DNA of 64,000 bases, taken from contig NZ_FMZB01000006.1 of assembly GCF_900101385.1 (NCBI RefSeq), positions 1 through 64,000 of the forward strand, in the 5' to 3' direction. The notes under the pieces are model-generated. The model was given only the letters and a program-made list of their open reading frames with translations, searched no databases and had not been told where the DNA came from. The DNA comes from Terribacillus halophilus. GTDB taxonomy: Bacteria > Bacillota > Bacilli > Bacillales > Amphibacillaceae. How positions within the stretch are numbered: the stretch's first letter is position 1; each line of letters starts with the position of its first letter. This document shows positions 18,763 to 26,396 of this stretch, in pieces. The position numbers and the translations under genes are program-made.

Positions 18763-19314
18763 TCAGTCATCATCACCATCATCATCATCGTAATGGATGG
18801 ATTCTTTTTCTGTATATGTCACGTCGCCGGATTCTGCGTCAACAGTCACTTCGATTTCATCCTTATCTGTGCGAAGTTCCACATCATATTCCAGTCTGCC
18901 ATCGTCTTCATCTAGGGAGATATCAGTCAGTACAGCACCTTTTTCTTGTGCCAGAGCTGTTTTGGCTGCTGCTTTGATATCTACTTTTGGCTGCGTTACT
19001 TGATTATCATCATCATCGTCATCTTTCCGAGACTCGACTGATCCATCATCTGCATTTACGCGAAGATCATATTCTGCTTTATCGTCATTAATATCCACTT
19101 CGTAATAAGCCTGCCCATTACGTGCAGTATCCAGCTCTACGCTAGTGACTGTTCCTGCTTGTTCTTTGCTTGCATTATCGATTGCTTGATCCAGATTCAC
19201 TTTTGTGTCAGTTGGAACTTTATCATCGTCCGCGCTCACATGCTGGAAACCGAACCCCAATCCTGCTGCCAATGTCAGTGCTAGACCGCTTGCTAGTAGA
19301 TTCTTTCTTTTCAT
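18763..19314 (-). CDS. Secreted acidic protein with two PepSY domains
   Basis: A 183-residue exported protein. Residues 1-29 are a signal peptide (MKRKNLLASGLALTLAAGLG, probable cleavage after VSA). Two PepSY repeats follow: first VNLDQAIDNASKEQAG to AEYDLRVNADDGSV, second VDIKAAAKTALAQEKGA to IEVTVDAESGDVTY. The repeats are joined by an RKDDDDDDNQ linker, and the protein ends in HYDDDDGDDD, so it is extremely acidic. There is no lipobox Cys; after cleavage it should be released or wall-associated. PepSY proteins often inhibit proteases or chelate metals; the poly-Asp tracts suggest divalent cation or envelope binding. It is a single gene. Confidence 0.8.
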   Translation of the reverse strand: MKRKNLLASGLALTLAAGLGFGFQHVSADDDKVPTDTKVNLDQAIDNASKEQAGTVTSVELDTARNGQAYYEVDINDDKAEYDLRVNADDGSVESRKDDDDDDNQVTQPKVDIKAAAKTALAQEKGAVLTDISLDEDDGRLEYDVELRTDKDEIEVTVDAESGDVTYTEKESIHYDDDDGDDD

Positions 19315-19431
19315 AGTAATCCATCTCCTTATTCGTTGTTATGGTTCTACTATATCCAACACATCTTAGAGCAGCATGAAGTGAAAATTAGAAAACGCTG
19401 AGAAATGGAGAAGACGTCTCACAGGTGACTT

Positions 19432-19456
19432 GTTTAATCTCATGCAGAGGGGGAAT
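19432..19456 (+). promoter_or_regulatory. Candidate sigma-B promoter of the aldehyde dehydrogenase operon
   Basis: GTTTAA at 19432-19437 matches the sigma-B -35 exactly; after 13 bases GGGAAT (19451-19456) matches the -10 GGGTAT at five of six positions. The start near 19464 leaves a short leader before the ATG at 19495. Confidence 0.55.
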
Positions 19457-19494
19457 TGTCTCTAAGTCGAGATAAACCCAAGGGAGGCGTTATC

Positions 19495-20952
19495 ATGCAA
19501 AAGCAGTTCGATTTACTTTATATAGACGGTGAATGGCGTAAAGGAAACAGTGAAGAGACGTTTGAAAATATCAATCCATATACAGGTGAAACTTTGTTTA
19601 CGATTCAAGGAGCAAATGAAGCTGACGTGGATGAGGCTTATAAAGCAGCAGCCAGAGCGCAGAAGGAATGGGCAAAGCAGCCGCCGCAAGTGAAGCGGGA
19701 GCTTATTGAGAAGGCAATCCAGATCATGGAACAAGAGAAAGAGCTGTTCATCGAATGGCTGATCAAGGAAGCAGGCAGCACGTATCGGAAGGCGGTCGGC
19801 GAAATCACGACTGCGGTCAATTTTATGAAGGAAGCGGCTTCTTATCCGAATCGGATGAAAGGGGAAGTATTCCTTTCCCATGTTCCCGGCAAGGTGAATA
19901 AAGTTTATCAGGAACCGCTGGGAGTAGTGGGTGTTATCAGCCCTTGGAACTTCCCGCTTCATTTGACCATGCGTTCTGTTGCAGCGGCCTTGGCCGCTGG
20001 TAACGGCGTGGTCATCAAACCTTCCAAGGATACGACAGTGACAGCAGGTTCGCTTGTGGCTGCTTTGTTCGAGGAAGCTGGAGCGCCAAAAGGTCTGGTC
20101 AACCTTGTCAGTGGTAAGAGCTCCGAAATCGGTGATGCTTTTGTGAAGCATCCGATTCCGCGATTGATTTCTTTTACAGGATCCACCGGAGTCGGTAAGC
20201 ATATCGCATCTCTTGCAGCTGGTGAACTTAAATGTACAGCATTGGAGCTGGGCGGTAACAACGTGCTCATCGTGATGGATGATGCCAGCATCGATATGGC
20301 AGTGGAATCCGCTGTTTACGGTAAGTTCTATCACCAAGGACAGGTTTGTATCGCGCTGAACCGCATCCTCGTTCAAGCCTCCGTAGCCGAGGAATTCACG
20401 AGCAAGTTCGTTGCAAAAGTCAAAAAACTGCGATACGGTGACCCTGGAGATAAAAATACTCAAGTAGGTCCGATTATAAATGCGCAGCAAGTGGAAAGCA
20501 TAAAAGAGCAGCTGCAGCGTGCGATTGATGCTGGAGCAAACGTTTTGACTGGCGGCAATTGGAATGGCAATGTGTTAGAGCCTACTGTCGTCAACCAAGT
20601 GGACAATCGGTCTCCGCTTGCCGCAGAAGAAATTTTCGGACCGATTGCACCGATCATTACATTTGAAACAGAAGAGGAAGCGATCGAGATGGCCAATGAG
20701 CATCCATACGGTCTTTCCGGTGCTGTGCATTCTACAGTGGGGCATGGTGAATTGATTGCCAAGCGAGTCGAAACGGGAATGATTCATGTCAACGACCAGA
20801 GCATCAATGATGAACCGCAAGCGCCATTTGGCGGGGTGAAGCAATCCGGGCTTGGCCGTTTCAATGGTAAATGGGCATTGGAGGAATTCACCGAAACGAA
20901 ATGGATCGGTGTCCAGAATGAGCGCACGGATTATGACAGCTTTTTGAAATAA
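19495..20952 (+). CDS. Aldehyde dehydrogenase, YfmT/aromatic aldehyde type
   Basis: A 485-residue NAD(P)-dependent aldehyde dehydrogenase, close in length and sequence to B. subtilis YfmT (vanillin dehydrogenase). Visible: VGVISPWNFPLHLTMRSVA with the catalytic Asn, VIKPSKDTTVT (cofactor), SFTGSTGVGKHIA, ALELGGNNVLIV with the general-base Glu, and YHQGQVCIALNRILV with the catalytic Cys. The ATG at 19495 has AGGGAGG upstream; the open frame extends a further 13 codons without a better start. The next gene, a YhfK-like NAD(P)-binding protein, follows after 19 bases, and a sigma-B-like promoter precedes the pair. A role in detoxifying aldehydes under stress is an inference. Confidence 0.82.
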   Translation: MQKQFDLLYIDGEWRKGNSEETFENINPYTGETLFTIQGANEADVDEAYKAAARAQKEWAKQPPQVKRELIEKAIQIMEQEKELFIEWLIKEAGSTYRKAVGEITTAVNFMKEAASYPNRMKGEVFLSHVPGKVNKVYQEPLGVVGVISPWNFPLHLTMRSVAAALAAGNGVVIKPSKDTTVTAGSLVAALFEEAGAPKGLVNLVSGKSSEIGDAFVKHPIPRLISFTGSTGVGKHIASLAAGELKCTALELGGNNVLIVMDDASIDMAVESAVYGKFYHQGQVCIALNRILVQASVAEEFTSKFVAKVKKLRYGDPGDKNTQVGPIINAQQVESIKEQLQRAIDAGANVLTGGNWNGNVLEPTVVNQVDNRSPLAAEEIFGPIAPIITFETEEEAIEMANEHPYGLSGAVHSTVGHGELIAKRVETGMIHVNDQSINDEPQAPFGGVKQSGLGRFNGKWALEEFTETKWIGVQNERTDYDSFLK

Positions 20953-20971
20953 ACGGAAATGAGGGATGAAC

Positions 20972-21616
20972 ATGAGCAAAGTATTCATTATCGGAGCAAA
21001 CGGTAAAGTAGGGAAAAACCTGGTTAACGTACTGAATGAGAAGAAAGAGCACGAAGTATCCGTCGGATTGCGGAAGGAAGAACAATTCGGATATTTCGAA
21101 GAGAAAGGCGTAAAACCGGTCTTCTTGAACTTGGAGGATAATGTGGACGCGATTACAGACGCAATTCAAGGCTCCGATGTTGTTGTATTTACAGCAGGTT
21201 CTGGAGGAAGTACTGGAGCTGATAAGACGTTGGCGATTGATTTGGACGGCGCTGCGAAGTCAGTGAAAGCCGCTGAAGCAATTGGAGCGAAGCAATTCAT
21301 TATGGTCAGTGCTATCCACGCTGATTCTCCAGAAGAGTGGAGCGAAAGCATGAAGCCGTATTACATCGCGAAGCATTATGCGGATCAAATCGTTCAAGGC
21401 AGTAAGCTGAACTATACGATTTTGCGTCCAGGTGGATTATCGGATGATGCAGGAACTGGCAAAGTTACAACAGATCCATCCGAATTCAAGACAACACAGA
21501 TTCCGCGAGAAGATGTGGCACGTGCAATTGTCGCAGCTATTGGAAATGAGAAGGCGGAAGGGAAGATTGTTTCCTTGCTGGCTGGAGATACACCAGTTGA
21601 GGAAGTTTATAGCTAA
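20972..21616 (+). CDS. yhfK: YhfK-like NAD(P)-binding atypical SDR
   Basis: A 214-residue Rossmann-fold protein of the NAD(P)H-binding atypical short-chain dehydrogenase group, equal in length to B. subtilis YhfK. The dinucleotide site is VFIIGANGKVGKNLV at residues 4-18; DVVVFTAGSGGSTGADKTL and FIMVSAIHADSPEEW match the family, and YYIAKHYADQIV carries the Tyr-x-x-x-Lys pair. GAGGG lies six bases before ATG 20972; the ATG at 20966 is too close. It is the second gene of the aldehyde dehydrogenase operon. Its substrate is unknown; it may be a reductase or a redox-sensing protein. Cytosolic. Confidence 0.82.
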   Translation: MSKVFIIGANGKVGKNLVNVLNEKKEHEVSVGLRKEEQFGYFEEKGVKPVFLNLEDNVDAITDAIQGSDVVVFTAGSGGSTGADKTLAIDLDGAAKSVKAAEAIGAKQFIMVSAIHADSPEEWSESMKPYYIAKHYADQIVQGSKLNYTILRPGGLSDDAGTGKVTTDPSEFKTTQIPREDVARAIVAAIGNEKAEGKIVSLLAGDTPVEEVYS

Positions 21617-21763
21617 TATAATGGAAAGAAGACCGCTAAAATAGTAGTGGTCTTCTTTTTATTGCCTTTTAACAATACTGCATAACGTTAATATATAATT
21701 TTAGAAATTAGATTAGAAATATCGGAAAAGTGTAATTCATATAAAGCATCCCATCTATCGTAT

Positions 21764-22030
21764 TTAGCTTCTCGATAAAGTTAAAACAATAATTTCTGGA
21801 CGATTAAATACTCCCAAAGGAATTGTACTATTTCCAAGACCTCTATTAACAAACATTGAAGTATTATCTGAGACGTGTTTACCTGCAGTATACTTTGGGA
21901 GAAAACCTTGGTTCGGAGCGACTAAACCACCAACAAAAGGTATTCTAACTTGACCGCCGTGAGCATGACCTGAAACTAATGCAATAACTGCTATTAAGGT
22001 AAATAACAATCGCTTTTTTATCTTCTTCAA
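21764..22030 (-). pseudogene. Metallophosphoesterase remnant with large internal deletion
   Basis: The 88-codon frame joins a membrane-anchor-like N-terminus (MKKIKKRLLFTLIAVIAL) directly to the C-terminal metal-binding part of a YkuE-type calcineurin-like phosphoesterase: SGHAHGGQVRIPFVGG, LVAPNQGFLPKYTAGKH, MFVNRGLGNSTIPLG and NRPEIIVLTL. The family is normally about 270-300 residues, with most metal ligands (DxH, GD, GNHE/D) in the part that is absent. Only the GHxHGG ligands remain. The start is a TTG with a weak site. It reads as a gene collapsed by an in-frame deletion of roughly 200 codons. It should be inactive. Confidence 0.75.
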
Positions 22031-22105
22031 AGTATCACTTCTTTCATTGTACGTGGAATATTATACCAATTTGTGTCTATTCAAAGAGATATTGATCGAT
22101 TATAC

Positions 22106-22142
22106 ATAAAAAAAGAACCTCTTTAATTGAGGTTCTTTTACG
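22106..22142. terminator. Terminator of the nfrA-monooxygenase operon
   Basis: GAACCTC and GAGGTTC around TTTAATT, with A-run and T-run on the two sides. On the minus strand it ends the luciferase-like gene. Confidence 0.85.
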
Positions 22143-22145
22143 TGA

Positions 22146-23132
22146 TTACTTCCAAAGCTCGGATAGTAATGTATAGCTATTTCTGCGTTTTTCCTGATCA
22201 AAAATGTCGGCTGAAACGATAAGTTCATCAAACTGCGTTTTCGCATGGAATGCTTCTAATTCACTGGCTACTTTTTCTTTATCTCCGACGAAGGAGTAGG
22301 TCAATGTGTTTGTCACATGCAGCTTTTCGTGCTCGTTCCAAATATGATCCATGCTCTCGACAGGGGCAGTGGAAGATCCAGAGCGGCCGCGAATGATGCT
22401 GAGGAATTTAAGCTTTAATGTCGTGGAAAGGAATTCCGCTTCTTCATTCGTATCTGCAACGATACCGTTAACTGTAACCATTGCATATGGTTTGTCCAGG
22501 TAAACAGAAGGCTGGAATCGTTCGCGGTATAAGCGCAGTGCATTGTGCAGCTCTCCTGGTGCAAAGTGGCTGGCGAATGCAAAAGGCAAACCGAGCATCG
22601 CAGCAAGCTGTGCGCTGAACGTGCTGGAACCTAATAGATAAACCGGCACATTCGTACCGTGTCCAGGGTGTGCTTTAATTGGCAGGTTGGCATCACTGAA
22701 ATAGGCGAGCAGCTCTTTCACGTCTTCTGGGAAGTTCTCTGCACTTGTATGTGCATCACGACGCAAAGCGCGGCTTGTCATATAGTCTGTACCAGGTGCA
22801 CGTCCTAATCCAAGGTCGATACGGTCTGGATACATCGTTGCCAATGTGCCGAATTGCTCCGCTATGACTAGCGGAGAGTGGTTCGGCAGCATCACACCGC
22901 CGGAGCCGACACGGATAGTGGAGCTATGGCCAGCTAGATAACCGATCAAGACAGAAGTCGCAGAGCTGGCAATGCTCGGCATATTGTGATGCTCCGCAAC
23001 CCAGTAACGATTATATCCCAGTTTTTCTGTGTGCTGAATCAGCTGTTTGCTGTTTTCAAAGGCTTCTTTTGGTGTTTTATTGTCTGGTACAGGTGATAAA
23101 TCCAAAACCGATAAAGGTGTTCTGGTCATCAT
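22146..23132 (-). CDS. Luciferase-like (LLM) flavin-dependent oxidoreductase
   Basis: A 328-residue LLM-class flavin monooxygenase of the MsnO8/YceB type. Visible: [15 protein letters not shown] at the N-terminus, [19 protein letters not shown], the central [19 protein letters not shown], and [18 protein letters not shown], all hallmarks of the group; [16 protein letters not shown] and [13 protein letters not shown] follow. Such enzymes use reduced flavin supplied by a reductase. The nfrA-like reductase gene lies immediately upstream in the same operon (27-base gap), fitting a two-component monooxygenase. AAAGGAAG precedes the ATG. The substrate is unknown. Cytosolic. Confidence 0.88.
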   Translation of the reverse strand: MMTRTPLSVLDLSPVPDNKTPKEAFENSKQLIQHTEKLGYNRYWVAEHHNMPSIASSATSVLIGYLAGHSSTIRVGSGGVMLPNHSPLVIAEQFGTLATMYPDRIDLGLGRAPGTDYMTSRALRRDAHTSAENFPEDVKELLAYFSDANLPIKAHPGHGTNVPVYLLGSSTFSAQLAAMLGLPFAFASHFAPGELHNALRLYRERFQPSVYLDKPYAMVTVNGIVADTNEEAEFLSTTLKLKFLSIIRGRSGSSTAPVESMDHIWNEHEKLHVTNTLTYSFVGDKEKVASELEAFHAKTQFDELIVSADIFDQEKRRNSYTLLSELWK

Positions 23133-23159
23133 TCATACTTCCTTTCTGCTTGCTTCTTT

Positions 23160-23906
23160 TTATTTATAATCGTATCCGCTCTGTTTCAGAACGTCTGTTA
23201 CTTTTCCGTATTCTTTATACCGTTCGGAATAGAAAGCGGCAATTCTTTCCGACCAAGGGTGTGCTTTCGTTTCGCCGGTGCGGGCTTTGATTGCTTCTTG
23301 CTGTCTTTTATCCATTTCTTCAACTGCTGCTTTCTGATTTTGTACGTATGTTTCCTTATGATAGAAAGCTTCCATTGGAATTCGCGGGCTCTGAGCTGGC
23401 AGTGGATCAGCAGGATAACCAATAGCAAGACCGGAGATCGGGAATGCGAGCTCTGGCAGCTCAAGCAGTTCGGAAATCTCAGCAGGACTTCTGCGGACGC
23501 CGCCAATCGGAACAGTGCCTATACCCATGGATTCTGCTGCAGCAACAGCAGTACCAAGCGCGATACCTACATCTGTAGAGCCTACTAATACAGCTTCGAT
23601 ATCCCTCATAACCTCAAGTTTCTTATCGTGTATATCAGTTATGTGCTTAGCGCGGCTGTAATCCATGCAGAAAACGAGAAAAGCAGCAGCGTCATCAATA
23701 TGCTTCTGATTACCGGAAAGCTCCGCTAATCGGCTTTTTCTTTCCTTATCAGTTACGGCGACAACAGAAACCTGCTGGCCGTTAATCCAGTTCGGTGCTT
23801 GGATAGCTGCACCCATAATCGCATCCAGCTGCTCTTGAGTGAGTTTTTTATCAGTAAATGTCCGTACGGAACGGTGATTGTGCAATTGATTGATGAAGTC
23901 GTTCAT
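23160..23906 (-). CDS. nfrA: NADPH-dependent FMN reductase / nitroreductase, NfrA-like
   Basis: A 248-residue nitroreductase-fold flavoprotein close to B. subtilis NfrA (YwcG). Visible: HNHRSVRTFTDKKLT (flavin phosphate contact by HRSVR), AAIQAPNWINGQQVSVVAV, VGSTDVGIALGTAVAAAESMG, and TVPIGGVRRSPAEISELLEL. It oxidises NADPH and reduces FMN, nitro compounds or quinones. AGGAGG lies before the ATG; on the minus strand TTGCTT and TATAAT with an 18-base spacer form the likely promoter (about 23950-23980). It is the first gene of an operon with the luciferase-like enzyme, to which it could pass reduced FMN. Cytosolic. Confidence 0.88.
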   Translation of the reverse strand: MNDFINQLHNHRSVRTFTDKKLTQEQLDAIMGAAIQAPNWINGQQVSVVAVTDKERKSRLAELSGNQKHIDDAAAFLVFCMDYSRAKHITDIHDKKLEVMRDIEAVLVGSTDVGIALGTAVAAAESMGIGTVPIGGVRRSPAEISELLELPELAFPISGLAIGYPADPLPAQSPRIPMEAFYHKETYVQNQKAAVEEMDKRQQEAIKARTGETKAHPWSERIAAFYSERYKEYGKVTDVLKQSGYDYK

Positions 23907-24031
23907 AATAGCCTCCTATTTCGTCATGCGACTTACATGCTCTACGGAATATTATACGTAGGTGAAAGAATAGAAAGCAAAAGAACAGCTTACAAGCAGA
24001 AAGCACAAGCGCTACGCTCGTGCTTTCCTGC

Positions 24032-24331
24032 TTAGTCCTTATTCAATGTCAGAACTGTTTCAGCTGTTTCGTTCAATACATGAATCTGCTTGGTTTGAGT
24101 TTGTGGGAAGTAATAGCCATGCTCCATCATGTAACTGAAAATACGTTCATGCTGTTCGATGTGTTCATGTAGCTTTGATTTCAAATCGGTGCGCAGCTGT
24201 TCATTGCTCGTCTCATTTATAGCCTTCGCGGTGTTTATGATGCCGGTTTTAACAGTGACAAGTAAATCAGTCACAATGACTTGATCTGTTATTTCCCGGG
24301 CAGATCCAAGTATTTCAATAAGCTTATCCAT
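24032..24331 (-). CDS. yraD: CotF-family spore coat protein, YraD-like
   Basis: A 99-residue protein of the coat F family, equal in length to B. subtilis YraD. The central part, ITDQVIVTDLLVTVKTGIIN then TAKAINETSNEQLR, and HERIFSYMMEHGYYFPQT match the C-terminal half of CotF, an all-helical, ferritin-like bundle with the characteristic GYYFP ending. The gene overlaps the YraE-like gene by eight bases and is translated after it. The divergent plus-strand copies (YraG/YraF-like) lie 300 bases away. A role in the spore coat or crust is inferred from the family; the organism should therefore sporulate. Confidence 0.82.
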   Translation of the reverse strand: MDKLIEILGSAREITDQVIVTDLLVTVKTGIINTAKAINETSNEQLRTDLKSKLHEHIEQHERIFSYMMEHGYYFPQTQTKQIHVLNETAETVLTLNKD

Positions 24332-24527
24332 GCGGCTCCTCCTGGTTCAGAAAGCGCTGCAGCATATGGATATGGCGCTTATCCGAATCGGCTTGAACTT
24401 TCAATAGCGTTTTTAGTCCATCATCTTTTGCCAAAAAGCGCATACCGGAGGATTTTGTCAGCGAAAGACACGATGTATTTAATAATTCCATTGCTTCCAT
24501 GGTTTCGTGGATACCGGAATGATGCAT
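24324..24527 (-). CDS. yraE: YraE-like spore coat protein, CotF N-terminal part
   Basis: A 67-residue helical protein: GIHETMEAMELLNTSCLSLT, then KDDGLKTLLKVQADSDKRHI, matching the N-terminal half of CotF-type proteins and the small B. subtilis YraE (about 65 residues). It and YraD together correspond to the two halves of one CotF protein encoded as separate chains. AGGAGG precedes the ATG. It is divergent from the YraG-like gene across a 103-base intergenic region; I could not identify a mother-cell sigma factor promoter there with confidence. Confidence 0.78.
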   Translation of the reverse strand: MHHSGIHETMEAMELLNTSCLSLTKSSGMRFLAKDDGLKTLLKVQADSDKRHIHMLQRFLNQEEPHG

Positions 24528-24630
24528 ACCAGAACGCCTCCTTTTTACTGATAGCTTGTGAGAAACAGGCCCATTTATACATAAAAACGTGTTCAGGGGA
24601 CAAGCTGAAACAAGATAAGGAGGTTGGAGG

Positions 24631-24861
24631 ATGAGTGATAATCAGCAATTGGCTCCGCATGAAACGATGGAGGTCCATGAGCTGCTTAACTTTAAAACGA
24701 CAGCAGTCATGAAAGCGAAATTCCTGCAAGGTGTCGTGTTCGATCAGAAGATCAAGCAGCTGATGGAGAAAGATGTAGAAACTTCTGTACGTCAAATCAG
24801 GGAGCTGGAGGAGCTGTACAGCAAGTCCCAGCTGGTAAAGGGGGCCGAAGCGGATGCGTGA
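24631..24861 (+). CDS. yraG: YraG-like spore coat protein, CotF N-terminal part
   Basis: A 76-residue helical protein: APHETMEVHELLNFKTTAVM then VVFDQKIKQLMEKDVETSVR. It is paralogous to the YraE-like protein on the other strand (shared HETME..ELLN) and corresponds to B. subtilis YraG. AAGGAGG is seven bases upstream of the ATG. It overlaps the YraF-like gene by eight bases, so the two halves of a CotF-type protein are again made from one mRNA. It is the first gene of yraG-yraF-adhB. Confidence 0.8.
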   Translation: MSDNQQLAPHETMEVHELLNFKTTAVMKAKFLQGVVFDQKIKQLMEKDVETSVRQIRELEELYSKSQLVKGAEADA

Positions 24862-25237
24862 TTACTTGGATCCGGAAAATGCAAAAGGGATGCCCGACTT
24901 GATGGATTCGGCCATTTGTACGGAAATGCTCATCACGGCGAAGTCGGCTGTGAACAATTATGCAATTGCGGTGACCGAAGCTGTGAATCCGGAATTGCGC
25001 CAAATATTGGTGCGCCATTTGGATGAAGCCATCGAGATGCAGGGCGCTATTTCGGCTTTGATGGCGCAGCACAACTGGCTGTTTCCAGCTGACCCGAAAT
25101 CACAGTATCCGTTTGATAGGAAAGCAGCCAATACAGCAATCGATGTCGTCAGTATGGATTTATTCCCATATGATACCGACCGTCTGGGTATGTTTGCGAC
25201 ACCGACGAATACCGAATCTAAGGAGAATCAGCCATGA
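24854..25237 (+). CDS. yraF: YraF-like spore coat protein, CotF family
   Basis: A 127-residue coat F family protein. It starts MRDYLDPENAKGMPDLMDSA and contains TEMLITAKSAVNNYAIAVTE, LRQILVRHLDEAIEMQGAIS and AQHNWLFPADPKSQ, the same plan as YraD (helical bundle, aromatic-Phe-Pro ending) with an N-terminal extension. It overlaps yraG by eight bases, and its stop overlaps the adhB start. It is the second gene of yraG-yraF-adhB, an order known from B. subtilis. A spore coat role is inferred. Confidence 0.82.
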   Translation: MRDYLDPENAKGMPDLMDSAICTEMLITAKSAVNNYAIAVTEAVNPELRQILVRHLDEAIEMQGAISALMAQHNWLFPADPKSQYPFDRKAANTAIDVVSMDLFPYDTDRLGMFATPTNTESKENQP

Positions 25238-26370
25238 AGGCAGTGACATATCAAGGGATAAAGGATATCCGCGTAAAGGAAGTGAAAGCACCTTCGATCA
25301 AGAAGCCGGATGATATCATCGTCAAGCTGACTGCCACAGCGATATGCGGATCTGATTTGCATTTGTTCCATGGGATGATCCCGAATATGCCGGAGAATTA
25401 TATCATCGGACATGAGCCGATGGGTGTCGTCGAAGAGGTCGGATCCGAAGTGACAAAGGTGAAAAAGGGTGATCGTGTCGTCATTCCGTTCAACGTAAGC
25501 TGCGGAGAGTGCTTCTTCTGTCAAAACCACTTGGAGAGTCAGTGTGATAACAGCAATAAAAATGGCCAGGTGGGTGCTTATTTCGGCTACTCGGACAATA
25601 ATGGCGGCTATCCAGGGGGCCAAGCAGAATACATGCGCGTTCCATATGGTAATTTTGTTCCTTTCAAAATACCGGAAAACTCAGAGGTTGCGGATGAGCA
25701 GTTGATTATGCTGGCAGATGCAGGATCGACAGCGTTTTGGTCCGTCGATAATGGGGGTGTGAAGCCAGGGGATACGGTTATCATTTTTGGCTGTGGTCCT
25801 GTGGGTCTGCTGGCACAGAAATTCGCATGGCTAAAAGGTGCCAGCCGAGTCATCGCTGTCGATTACATCGATTATCGGCTGGAGCATGCCAAGCGAACCA
25901 ATCAAGTGGAAATAGTCAATTTCGAACAGCATGAAAATACCGGGGAATATTTGAAAGAAATCACCAAAGGTGGTGCGGATGTTGTCATCGATGCAGTCGG
26001 CATGGACGGGAAGATGACGCCGATGGAGTTCATCGGCAGCGGGCTGAAGCTCCAGGGCGGAGCATTAGGTGCATTCGTCATGGCTGCGCAATGTGTGCGC
26101 AAGGGTGGCAATATCCAAGTGACAGGGGCATATGGCGGTCGTTATAATGCCTTTCCATTCGGCGACATCTTCCAGCGCAATATCACGATCAAGAGTGGTC
26201 AAGCGCCTGTCATCCATACAATGCCTTATTTACATGGTCTGCTGCAGGAGCGGAAAGTCAATCTTGCTGACATCATCACGCATATCCTGCCGCTTGATCA
26301 AGCGAAGGAAGGCTATGAAAAATTCGACACGAAAACGGATGGCTGTATCAAAGTCATCTTGAAACCTTAA
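25234..26370 (+). CDS. adhB: Zinc-dependent alcohol dehydrogenase AdhB
   Basis: A 378-residue medium-chain dehydrogenase. Catalytic zinc ligands appear in TAICGSDLHLFHG and IIGHEPMGVVEEVG; the structural zinc site is CGECFFCQNHLESQC with four Cys. The NAD site is VIIFGCGPVGLLAQKFA. Overall it belongs to the threonine/formaldehyde dehydrogenase-like subgroup found as AdhB beside yraF in B. subtilis. The start (ATG overlapping the yraF stop) has AAGGAG eight bases upstream. Its place in a coat-protein operon suggests expression during sporulation; the substrate is unknown. A strong terminator follows. Confidence 0.88.
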   Translation: MKAVTYQGIKDIRVKEVKAPSIKKPDDIIVKLTATAICGSDLHLFHGMIPNMPENYIIGHEPMGVVEEVGSEVTKVKKGDRVVIPFNVSCGECFFCQNHLESQCDNSNKNGQVGAYFGYSDNNGGYPGGQAEYMRVPYGNFVPFKIPENSEVADEQLIMLADAGSTAFWSVDNGGVKPGDTVIIFGCGPVGLLAQKFAWLKGASRVIAVDYIDYRLEHAKRTNQVEIVNFEQHENTGEYLKEITKGGADVVIDAVGMDGKMTPMEFIGSGLKLQGGALGAFVMAAQCVRKGGNIQVTGAYGGRYNAFPFGDIFQRNITIKSGQAPVIHTMPYLHGLLQERKVNLADIITHILPLDQAKEGYEKFDTKTDGCIKVILKP

Positions 26371-26396
26371 AAGCACCCTGAGCAAGGGTGCTTTTC
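26368..26396 (+). terminator. Terminator after adhB
   Basis: AAAAGCACCCT and AAGGGTGCTTTT form an 11-bp palindromic stem around GAGC. It also abuts the end of the convergent sgrR-like gene and can act on both strands. Confidence 0.9.

Noticed and set aside
18759-18977. Plus-strand frame starting with a run of His codons
   Set aside because: The His run is the complement of the poly-Asp tail of the PepSY protein gene; no ribosome site or family support.
23259-23588. Plus-strand frame rich in Cys and Phe opposite nfrA
   Set aside because: Antisense shadow of the NfrA-like gene; composition is typical of reverse-complement reading.
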